Assembly (NCBI GenBank): GCA_015065045.1
Contig: SVRB01000072.1
Span: 1 to 6,627, forward strand
DNA length: 6,627 nt
Direction: 5' to 3'
Origin: Oscillospiraceae bacterium
Lineage (GTDB): Bacteria > Bacillota > Clostridia > Oscillospirales > CAG-272
Shown here one piece after another: positions 1 to 5,069 of the stretch (its first letter is position 1; each line of letters opens with the position of its first letter). Below the pieces are notes generated by a model. It was not told where the DNA came from. It ran no database searches and saw only the letters and a list, made by a program, of their open reading frames with translations. A program made the position numbers and the translations under genes.

Positions 1-126
1 CGTTTCAAGGACGATGCAAAGGAAGTTATGCAGGGCTTTGAATGCGGTGTAGGTCTTGAAAAATTCAACGATATTAAAGAAGGCGATATTCTCGAAGCTT
101 TCGAAATGGTTGAGGTTAAGAAATAA
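1..126 (+). CDS. infB: Translation initiation factor IF-2, C-terminal end (5' truncated by the window)
   Basis: Frame 1 is open from the first base and ends at TAA 124-126, giving the last 41 residues of a protein. The segment contains ECGVGLEKFNDIKEGDILEA followed by a short acidic/basic end, which I recognise as the C-terminal beta-barrel (domain IV/C2, the fMet-tRNA-binding part) of bacterial IF-2. IF-2 is the GTPase that brings initiator tRNA to the 30S subunit and promotes 50S joining. The GTPase domain and start lie outside the window. In most Firmicutes infB is followed closely by rbfA, but here a hairpin terminator comes 15 nt after the stop and the next gene is unrelated, so infB appears to close its operon. 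The family assignment is strong despite the short fragment, because this C-terminal signature is well conserved. Confidence 0.92.
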   Translation, partial: RFKDDAKEVMQGFECGVGLEKFNDIKEGDILEAFEMVEVKK

Positions 127-140
127 TCGACTAAATTTAT

Positions 141-175
141 ATGAGCTGTATCTTGACTATGATACAGCTCATTTT
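141..175 (+). terminator. Rho-independent terminator after infB
   Basis: A perfect 10-bp stem GAGCTGTATC/GATACAGCTC (143-152 with 161-170) is extended by two A:T pairs to 12 bp (141-172), with an 8-nt loop. It is followed by only a short T-run (172-175, then AT). The stem is strong but the U-tract is weak, so partial read-through into the next gene, which has no obvious promoter of its own, is possible. Confidence 0.75.
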
Positions 176-189
176 ATAGGTGTATAACT

Positions 190-2115
190 ATGAATGAAAA
201 AAAGTTTTTACCCACAAACCGATATGAAGTTGATGCACTTGGATGGGGAGAGGTTGATTTTGTATACGTAACAGGCGATGCTTACGTTGATCACCCCTCT
301 TTCGGTGTTGCGATAATATCGAGAGTTCTTGAAGATGCAGGATTTAAGGTTGCAATACTTTCGCAGCCTGATTATAAGACGGCTCAGGATTTTAAGGAAT
401 TCGGAAGACCGAGACTTGGGTTTCTTGTGACAAGCGGTAATATTGACTCAATGGTTGCCCATTATACTGTATCTAAAAAGAAGAGATCCTACGATTATTA
501 TTCCGCAGGTGGAAAAATGGGTAATAGACCTGACAGGGCGGTAATTGTGTATTGTAACAGAATCAGAGAAGCGTATGGTGACGTGCCGATTATAATCGGC
601 GGTCTTGAAGCATCTCTGCGTCGTTTTGCTCATTACGATTATTGGGACGATAAGATCAGACGTTCTATTTTGATAGATTCAAGAGCCGATATACTTTCTT
701 ACGGTATGGGAGAAAAGAGTATACTCAGAATTGCAGAGCTGCTCGATAAGGGTGTGCCGATAAAGAAGATACGTGATGTTCTCGGAACGTCTTACGTATG
801 CAAGATGGATGAAAAGATACATTATGAATGCGCCGGCGGGTTTGATTTTAATGATTTGAAGGCTGATAAGAAAAAATATGCCGAGGCGTTCGCTCTGCAG
901 TATAGAGAAAACGATTATATAAACGGCAAGGCTGTTTGTGAGTATTATGATGGCAAGATGGTCGTGCAGAATCCCCCTATGCCGCCGCTTGAAAGAGCCG
1001 AGCTTGATAAGGTGTATAGTTTGCCTTATACAAGAGCGTATCATCCGAAATATGAGGCTGAGGGCGGTGTTCCGAGTATAAACGAGGTGGAGTTTTCGAT
1101 CACTCATAACAGAGGTTGCTTCGGAGCTTGTAACTTCTGCGCTATTGCTTTCCATCAGGGAAGAAGTGTTAGATCAAGAAGTATTGAATCTGTGTTGGAT
1201 GAAGCAAAGAAGATAACAGAAATGAGCGGATTTAAGGGGTATATACACGATGTTGGTGGCCCGACTGCTAACTTTAGATATCCTTCCTGCCAACTTCAGA
1301 AAGAGAAGGGAATATGCAAGAACAGAAAATGTCTTGCTCCGACACCTTGTAAGAACTTAAAGGTCAATCATACTGAATATGTTGATTTGTTAAGCAAGAT
1401 CGAAAAGCTTCCAAAGGTTAAAAAAGTATTTATTCGCTCGGGTATAAGATTTGATTATCTTATGCTTGATAAGGATGATAAATTCTTTAAAAAGCTTGTA
1501 AGAGATCACGTAAGCGGACAGCTTAAGGTTGCTCCCGAGCATTGCTCGTCAAGAGTTTTAAAGATGATGGGTAAGCCTGATTTTTCAGTATATGAAAAAT
1601 TTAGAAAGAAGTTTTTTGAAATTACTGCTTCTTGTGGAAAAGAACAGTATCTTGTTCCGTATCTTATGTCAAGTCATCCCGGAAGCACCTTGAGAGATGC
1701 TGTAGAATTGGCTGTGTATCTGAAAAAAAGCGGATATTCTCCCGAACAGGTTCAGGATTTCTATCCCACCCCCGGAACAGCATCTACGGTTATGTATTAC
1801 ACTGGAATTGATCCTTTTACCAATAAAGAAGTCTACGTAGCAAGAGAGTACGAGGATAAGAAGATGCAGAGGGCTTTGCTGCAATGGAACAGACGCGAGA
1901 ATCATGAAACGGTGAGAGAAGCGTTGAGAAAATGTGGCAGAGAAGACCTTATAGGATTTGGTAAAGAGTGCCTTGTGCCTCCCGATAAGTCCGAAAGAAA
2001 TACTAAACCGGTCTCTAAAAATGTCCCCCGTAAGTTTGAAAAAAATCAAAAGCAAAAAAACGAAAAGACTAAATCAAACGGAAAGAAAAACGGGTATAAG
2101 AAGAGAAGTAAATGA
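190..2115 (+). CDS. ygiQ: YgiQ family (UPF0313) radical SAM protein
   Basis: This 641-residue protein carries the radical SAM signature CFGACNFC (Cys310, Cys314, Cys317), whose cysteines hold the [4Fe-4S] cluster that cleaves S-adenosylmethionine. The preceding N-terminal half (FVTGDAYVDHPSFG near residue 27, IIGGLEASLRRFAHYDYW near 136) is the typical UPF0313 cobalamin-binding-like domain. After the radical SAM core comes a second cysteine group (Cys367, 376, 381, 387, including CLAPTPCKNL), also usual for the family. The C-terminal DUF3362-like part ends with REALRKCGREDLIGFGKECL. The last ~38 residues are a Lys/Asn-rich basic tail. The substrate and reaction of this family are not known to me. 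The ATG at 190 is preceded by TAGGTG (177-182) at 7-nt spacing. No separate promoter is evident between the infB terminator and the start. E. coli YgiQ is longer (about 740 residues), so 641 is towards the short side. Confidence 0.93.
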   Translation: MNEKKFLPTNRYEVDALGWGEVDFVYVTGDAYVDHPSFGVAIISRVLEDAGFKVAILSQPDYKTAQDFKEFGRPRLGFLVTSGNIDSMVAHYTVSKKKRSYDYYSAGGKMGNRPDRAVIVYCNRIREAYGDVPIIIGGLEASLRRFAHYDYWDDKIRRSILIDSRADILSYGMGEKSILRIAELLDKGVPIKKIRDVLGTSYVCKMDEKIHYECAGGFDFNDLKADKKKYAEAFALQYRENDYINGKAVCEYYDGKMVVQNPPMPPLERAELDKVYSLPYTRAYHPKYEAEGGVPSINEVEFSITHNRGCFGACNFCAIAFHQGRSVRSRSIESVLDEAKKITEMSGFKGYIHDVGGPTANFRYPSCQLQKEKGICKNRKCLAPTPCKNLKVNHTEYVDLLSKIEKLPKVKKVFIRSGIRFDYLMLDKDDKFFKKLVRDHVSGQLKVAPEHCSSRVLKMMGKPDFSVYEKFRKKFFEITASCGKEQYLVPYLMSSHPGSTLRDAVELAVYLKKSGYSPEQVQDFYPTPGTASTVMYYTGIDPFTNKEVYVAREYEDKKMQRALLQWNRRENHETVREALRKCGREDLIGFGKECLVPPDKSERNTKPVSKNVPRKFEKNQKQKNEKTKSNGKKNGYKKRSK

Positions 2116-2141
2116 ATAATCTGTAAATTTTTTGGAATACA

Positions 2142-2170
2142 TTGACAAATTATTATATATATAGTATTAT
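2142..2170 (+). promoter_or_regulatory. Sigma-A promoter of the rpsF-ssb-rpsR operon
   Basis: A consensus -35 TTGACA (2142-2147) is followed by a 17-nt AT-rich spacer and TATTAT (2165-2170), a 5/6 match to the -10 box. An alternative exact TATAAT at 2168-2173 would need a 20-nt spacer and is less likely. Transcription would begin near 2177-2179, exactly where the structured leader starts. No clear terminator separates this promoter from the upstream ygiQ gene. Confidence 0.8.
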
Positions 2171-2176
2171 AATCAA

Positions 2177-2252
2177 GTGAAACTTTGGTAAAAAGTTTCT
2201 TCCTTGCTGTATGCACAGACATACGGCCAAAGTCCATAAGGAGGTGTAAAAC
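2177..2252 (+). promoter_or_regulatory. Structured rpsF leader, candidate S6:S18 autoregulatory element
   Basis: The ~75-nt untranslated leader can fold in two incompatible ways. State 1 has hairpin A, GAAACTTT 2179-2186 with AAAGTTTC 2192-2199 (8 bp, 5-nt loop), plus CTTCCTT 2199-2205 pairing with AAGGAGG 2238-2244, the Shine-Dalgarno sequence. State 2 has ACTTTGG 2182-2188 with CCAAAGT 2227-2233 (7 bp), which disrupts hairpin A. Hairpin P2 (2206-2213 with 2220-2227, loop CACAGA, one G:U pair) is common to both apart from its outermost pair. Many bacterial rpsF leaders bind the S6:S18 complex for feedback control of translation, so that role is likely here. However, I do not see the CCG trinucleotide I associate with that motif, so identity with the published structure is unproven. 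Confidence 0.55.
2238..2246 (+). promoter_or_regulatory. rpsF ribosome binding site
   Basis: AAGGAGGTG is a full-length match to the 16S anti-Shine-Dalgarno sequence, 6 nt before ATG 2253. It decides for ATG 2253 over the in-frame ATG at 2262 (15 nt away). Its AAGGAGG core is complementary to the upstream CTTCCTT at 2199-2205, the basis of the proposed leader switch. Confidence 0.9.
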
Positions 2253-2549
2253 ATGGAAAAAATGAATGCGTCTTACGAAACAATATTCGTTGTTGATCTT
2301 CAGAAGGGTGAAGAAGAAGTAAAGGCTCTTGTTGAAAAGTTCACAAAGCTTATTGCTGACAACGGTACAGTTGAGGAAACAGACGAGTGGGGCAAACGCA
2401 GACTTGCATATCCTATCAACGACCTTACAGAAGGTTACTATGTGCTTGTTAAGTTCAATGCTCCTGCTGCTTTTGTTTCTGAACTTGAGCGTATTTTCGG
2501 TATAACCGAAGGAATTTTGCGTTCCATAGTAGTTAAAGCAGGAAAGTAA
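2253..2549 (+). CDS. rpsF: Small ribosomal subunit protein S6
   Basis: This 98-residue protein has the S6 hallmarks: an N-terminal YETIFVVD strand (residues 8-15), DEWGKRRLAYPIND in the middle, EGYYVLVKF, and a C-terminal GITEGILRSIVVK. It folds as a small ferredoxin-like alpha/beta domain and binds the central domain of 16S rRNA as a heterodimer with S18, whose gene is the third in this operon. The length is normal for the family, without the acidic C-terminal tail found in enterobacterial S6. ATG 2253 is chosen because of the strong AAGGAGGTG site 6 nt upstream. It is the first gene after the operon promoter, and its translation is probably controlled by the structured leader. The ssb start follows 25 nt after the stop. 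Confidence 0.97.
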   Translation: MEKMNASYETIFVVDLQKGEEEVKALVEKFTKLIADNGTVEETDEWGKRRLAYPINDLTEGYYVLVKFNAPAAFVSELERIFGITEGILRSIVVKAGK

Positions 2550-2560
2550 GTAGTAGAAAG

Positions 2561-2566
2561 AAGGAG
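2561..2566 (+). promoter_or_regulatory. ssb ribosome binding site, supporting a GTG start
   Basis: AAGGAG lies 8 nt before GTG 2575. No ATG lies at a suitable distance, and the reading MANFNFNKVILGGRL from the GTG is the expected SSB N-terminus. Confidence 0.85.
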
Positions 2567-2574
2567 AGTTCACC

Positions 2575-3027
2575 GTGGCTAATTTTAACTTCAACAAAGT
2601 AATTCTCGGCGGTCGCCTTACAGCGGATCCCGAACTTAAGACTACACCTAACGGTATCGTAGTTACATCATTTTCTATTGCGGTAAACCGCAGAGCAGCT
2701 AAGACTTCTGACGGACAGGCTAGCCAGCAGAGTGATTTTTTCAACTGCACAGCTTGGAGAAGCACAGCTGAATTTGTAACAAGATATTTCAGAAAAGGTA
2801 GTTCTATTTGCATTACAGGCACACTTCAGAACAGAACTTGGAATGATCCTCAGGGCAACAAGAGATATGCTACTGATATAGTTGTTGATGAAGTACATTT
2901 TGTTGACAGCAAGGGTGAAAATACACAGTATCAGAGTTCATCTGATAGCTTTGGAGCACCTTCTTACTCGACAGATGCAACACCTGATTTTGAGGTTATT
3001 TCCGGAGATCAGGATTTGCCGTTCTAA
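2575..3027 (+). CDS. ssb: Single-stranded DNA-binding protein SSB
   Basis: This 150-residue protein begins with NKVILGGRLTADPEL and continues with TTPNGIVVTSFSIAVNR, CTAWRSTAEFVTRYFRKGSSICITGTL and WNDPQGNKRYATDIVVDEVHF. Together these are the OB-fold of bacterial SSB (about residues 1-112). A short Ser/Gln-rich linker follows, and then the canonical acidic tip ending DQDLPF, which docks replication and repair proteins. The protein forms homotetramers on single-stranded DNA during replication, repair and recombination. The length is slightly under the Bacillus and E. coli forms because the linker is short. Translation starts at GTG. Its position between rpsF and rpsR is the conserved order in Firmicutes and identifies it as the housekeeping copy rather than a plasmid or phage one. 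Confidence 0.97.
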   Translation: MANFNFNKVILGGRLTADPELKTTPNGIVVTSFSIAVNRRAAKTSDGQASQQSDFFNCTAWRSTAEFVTRYFRKGSSICITGTLQNRTWNDPQGNKRYATDIVVDEVHFVDSKGENTQYQSSSDSFGAPSYSTDATPDFEVISGDQDLPF

Positions 3028-3037
3028 TTACGGCAAA
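3015..3037 (+). other. Stem-loop around the ssb stop codon
   Basis: TTTGCCGT (3015-3022) and ACGGCAAA (3030-3037) form a perfect 8-bp stem with a 7-nt loop that contains most of the TAA stop codon (3025-3027). No T-run follows on either strand, so it is not a standard terminator. A role in mRNA processing, stability or partial attenuation between ssb and rpsR is possible but only inferred. Its 5' arm encodes the conserved LPF end of SSB, which constrains that half. Confidence 0.5.
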
Positions 3038-3046
3038 CTCAAAAAG

Positions 3047-3062
3047 GCATAAATTATTATGC
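3047..3062 (+). other. Small AT-rich stem-loop upstream of rpsR
   Basis: GCATAA (3047-3052) and TTATGC (3057-3062) form a 6-bp stem with a 4-nt loop, 16 nt before the rpsR ribosome binding site (AGGAGG 3079-3084). It is weak and may be fortuitous. It leaves the ribosome binding site free. Confidence 0.3.
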
Positions 3063-3093
3063 TAATCAGAAATTAAACAGGAGGATTCAGAAA

Positions 3094-3339
3094 ATGGATA
3101 GAGAACAGAAGTCTTTCCGTCAGAGCAACCGCAAAAGAAAGAAAGTTTGCCAGTTTTGCGCTGACAAGGTAGAACACATCGATTACAAAGACACAGCTCG
3201 TCTTAGAAAATATATCAGCGAACGTTCCAAGATTCTTCCCAGAAGAATTACAGGTACATGCGCAAAGCATCAGCGTCAGGTAACTATCGCTGTTAAGCGC
3301 GCTCGCCAGATCGCACTTTTGCCTTACGTTAGCGACTGA
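3094..3339 (+). CDS. rpsR: Small ribosomal subunit protein S18, zinc-binding form
   Basis: This 81-residue protein is recognised by the segments VCQFCADK, IDYKDTARLRKYISERSKILPRRITGTCAKHQRQ and the C-terminal IALLPYV. S18 binds 16S rRNA in the 30S platform together with S6. Cys19, Cys22, Cys56 and His59 are placed as in the C+ (zinc-binding) versions of S18, so this copy should carry a zinc ion. A cysteine-free C- paralogue used under zinc limitation may exist elsewhere in the genome. ATG 3094 has AGGAGG (3079-3084) at 9-nt spacing. The gene is third in the operon and is followed by a strong terminator. rplI and dnaB, which sit near this operon in some Firmicutes, are not here. Confidence 0.97.
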   Translation: MDREQKSFRQSNRKRKKVCQFCADKVEHIDYKDTARLRKYISERSKILPRRITGTCAKHQRQVTIAVKRARQIALLPYVSD

Positions 3340-3353
3340 TTATATGTTATTTT

Positions 3354-3382
3354 AAAAGCTGCACTTTATGTGCAGCTTTTTT
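3354..3382 (+). terminator. Rho-independent terminator after rpsR, possibly bidirectional
   Basis: AAAAGCTGCAC (3354-3364) pairs perfectly with GTGCAGCTTTT (3370-3380) over 11 bp with a 5-nt loop TTTAT, followed by a T-run 3377-3382. It ends the rpsF-ssb-rpsR operon. Read on the minus strand, the same hairpin directly follows the ypeB-like stop codon (3381-3383), but there the T-run is only four long, so termination in that direction should be weaker. Confidence 0.88.
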
Positions 3383-4589
3383 ATATTATTTCAGTATATG
3401 ACAGATATTCTTTTTCTGTAAAATAGGTTATGGTGTTATCTTGATCTATAAGGCAGTAGAATATATTGTTGTTTATAGTTGTCTTATATTCATAATAGAT
3501 CATTTCTTTGATGAAGGCGTGCTTTTGCGAAATAATATCAGTCTTTTTTATAAGATCAGGTTGTGTTTGTTTTGTTGATAGTACGTTTGCAATATTCGGA
3601 AAAACAGTATGATTTTTTAGATATTTTGTTGAGTCGAAAGCTTTGAGTGAGCCGTCCTTTTTGCTGACGGCGATTTTTATAGGTTCATTGTAATTTATTA
3701 TTTTTATGTCGTTTTGTATATATATAGGACAGATTATATAGTATGTTAGATCGTTGTTGGAATACGAGTATACCTGCTCGTAGTTTGATAAATAATAAGC
3801 ATATTCATTTATATATTTTTCTAAATTATTTTTATTAGGATCAATATTGGATTCTGTGATCGCATTATTAAACGATGCCATTCTTGCGAGTATTTTTCCG
3901 CTGGCAAATATACTTGCGTATGAGCTTGATAAAGTGTAATTCACTGATTTTGGAAATTGATAATTTCCCGTAAATGAGTTTGGTGATAAGGGAGAACCGA
4001 TTACTTTTTTGGCGAAGATATTGACCTCTTTTCTGTCAGCTTTAATTTGCTTTTCGAGAATAGTATATTGTTCATCAAGTATTGATAATTTTTGGTTATA
4101 ATAATTGCTGTCTTTTTCTTCTGTAAAGAAATTATTTATTTTAGTTATACTATCTTGTCCTCGGTAGTTGTTGCAGATGTTTATAAATAATTTGTTGGCT
4201 TCTTCGATTTTTTGAGAATAGGTATTGTTTTTGTCAATATCGGTCATTGGCGTTTTTGCGTATTCGGATAGATCAGAAAACCATATGGCGACGCTTTGCA
4301 ATTCTTTATCAGATAATGAGAGGAGATTTTTTATGTTAAAGCTGTTGGCATATATAATTTTGCTTTCCGATTCATAGTTGTTTAATACAGATGCTTTATT
4401 AAATGAGTTTTGAATTTCGTTTATTGATGCAGTAATAGATGTTAATATAGTAAGCGTGTTGGCATCAGATTGACGCACAATAGTTTTGTCGTTACTTCTT
4501 TTTTGTAGAAATATTCCGAATATAAGCAAAAAAAACGCTATAAAGAATGATATTGCTTTGATTACGTATTTCCTTTTGATATTATGCAT
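3381..4589 (-). CDS. ypeB: YpeB-like membrane-anchored spore germination protein
   Basis: This 402-residue protein starts with a basic segment and one membrane helix (about residues 12-28). A long, mostly helical extracytoplasmic region follows, including LSEYAKTPMTDIDKNN near residues 106-121. The C-terminal part resembles the PepSY-type repeats of Bacillus YpeB: PIKIAVSKKDGSLKAFDSTK, then EMIYYEYKTTINNNIFYCLI and an end rich in Tyr/Glu. Known YpeB proteins localise and stabilise the cortex-lytic enzyme SleB in spores and are about 450 residues, so this one is shorter, perhaps lacking part of one repeat. No sleB lies next to it here. ATG 4589 is supported by AAAAGGAGG (4595-4603, minus strand) at 5-nt spacing. 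Base composition is clearly more AT-rich than the flanking genes, with many Asn, Ile, Lys and Tyr codons. I found no convincing sigma-G or sigma-A promoter. The family call rests on remembered resemblance and is not certain. Confidence 0.72.
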   Translation of the reverse strand: MHNIKRKYVIKAISFFIAFFLLIFGIFLQKRSNDKTIVRQSDANTLTILTSITASINEIQNSFNKASVLNNYESESKIIYANSFNIKNLLSLSDKELQSVAIWFSDLSEYAKTPMTDIDKNNTYSQKIEEANKLFINICNNYRGQDSITKINNFFTEEKDSNYYNQKLSILDEQYTILEKQIKADRKEVNIFAKKVIGSPLSPNSFTGNYQFPKSVNYTLSSSYASIFASGKILARMASFNNAITESNIDPNKNNLEKYINEYAYYLSNYEQVYSYSNNDLTYYIICPIYIQNDIKIINYNEPIKIAVSKKDGSLKAFDSTKYLKNHTVFPNIANVLSTKQTQPDLIKKTDIISQKHAFIKEMIYYEYKTTINNNIFYCLIDQDNTITYFTEKEYLSYTEII

Positions 4590-4594
4590 ATTGT

Positions 4595-4603
4595 CCTCCT
4601 TTT
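4595..4603 (-). promoter_or_regulatory. Ribosome binding site of the ypeB-like gene
   Basis: On the minus strand AAAAGGAGG lies 5 nt before ATG 4589. It is a strong site and fixes the start codon. Confidence 0.85.
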
Positions 4604-4630
4604 AAATGATTTTTATTGTAAACAAAAAAA

Positions 4631-4659
4631 TTGACAAGTAGATTTATATTTGATATAAT
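4631..4659 (+). promoter_or_regulatory. Consensus sigma-A promoter with extended -10, darA-holB-ricT operon
   Basis: TTGACA (4631-4636) and TATAAT (4654-4659) are both perfect and exactly 17 nt apart, with a TG at 4651-4652 giving an extended -10 (TGATATAAT). The start site should be near 4666, leaving a ~53-nt leader with the ribosome binding site AGGGTG at 4705-4710. Such a match predicts strong constitutive transcription unless a repressor acts on it. The only other element in this 129-nt intergenic region is the minus-strand ribosome binding site of the divergent ypeB-like gene. Confidence 0.9.
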
Positions 4660-4718
4660 AGTTTTATGTTAGTGTTTGATAATATAAACATAGAAAAATA
4701 TAGTAGGGTGATAGATAG

Positions 4719-5042
4719 ATGAAGCTTTTATTGGCGATTGTAAATAATGACGATGCAGGTTATGTAAACGAAGCTCTTGAAAAAGCGGGTTTTATGGTTA
4801 CAAAGATTGCGTCAACAGGCGGTTTTTTGTTAAAAGGAAATACTACGTTTATGATTGGTGTTGACGATGCTGACGTTGATAGGGTTTTTGATATTATTGG
4901 TAAGTATTCCAAAAAGAGAACTGTTCCGATATCTACTGATCCGGTTAATAATCCTTCGGCATTATCCTCTGTATCAGCTAAGGTTACCGTTGGCGGCGCG
5001 ACTGTATTTGTGCTTAACGTAGAGAGATTCGAACATATATAA
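4719..5042 (+). CDS. darA: Cyclic-di-AMP receptor DarA (PII-like, YaaQ/PstA family)
   Basis: This 107-residue protein matches the DarA/PstA family: MKLLLAIV start, VTKIASTGGFLLKGNTTFMIGV (residues 27-48) and the C-terminal VGGATVFVLNVERF (about 91-104). These proteins are cytosolic PII-like trimers that bind c-di-AMP at subunit interfaces; their downstream target is poorly defined. Thr28, Phe36, Asn41, Gly47 and Phe97 agree with ligand contacts I recall from structural work (Phe97 equals Phe99 of longer homologues). The positions of Asn24 and Arg26 in Bacillus and Staphylococcus proteins are Gly24 and Met26 here. The B-loop region (about 65-88) is slightly shorter. ATG 4719 has AGGGTG (4705-4710) at 8-nt spacing and overlaps a short GATA repeat. 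In Bacillus the gene also lies just upstream of holB and ricT, with yaaR in between; yaaR is absent here. Confidence 0.93.
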   Translation: MKLLLAIVNNDDAGYVNEALEKAGFMVTKIASTGGFLLKGNTTFMIGVDDADVDRVFDIIGKYSKKRTVPISTDPVNNPSALSSVSAKVTVGGATVFVLNVERFEHI

Positions 5043-5049
5043 AAATTTT

Positions 5050-5068
5050 AAAAAATCGGAATTTTTTT
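5050..5068 (+). other. A:T-only stem-loop between darA and holB
   Basis: AAAAAAT (5050-5056) pairs with ATTTTTT (5061-5067) around a CGGA loop, followed by one more T. It is too weak (no G:C pair) to be a strong terminator. The loop holds the only Shine-Dalgarno-like bases (GGA 5058-5060) ahead of holB, so it could influence holB translation. This is a modest inference. Confidence 0.35.
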
Positions 5069-5069
5069 G

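Noticed and set aside
153..180. Possible ygiQ promoter TTGACT with TATAGG at 16-nt spacing
   Set aside because: It overlaps the infB terminator loop and arm, the -10 matches poorly, and transcription would begin at about the start codon, leaving no ribosome binding site.
2046..2822. Long minus-strand reading frame (258 codons) opposite the end of ygiQ, rpsF and ssb
   Set aside because: It lies antisense to three well-supported genes, crosses their promoter and leader, has no recognisable domain or ribosome binding site, and its composition is that of a complement of Lys-rich coding sequence.
4616..4625. Inverted repeat TTGT-AA-ACAA as a possible operator beside the darA promoter
   Set aside because: Only four bases per half-site in very AT-rich DNA is within chance expectation.
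4604..4718. Sigma-G or sigma-A promoter for the minus-strand ypeB-like gene
   Set aside because: CATTTAA and TTGTCA-like pieces occur on the minus strand, but no pair of boxes has acceptable spacing and distance to the ribosome binding site.
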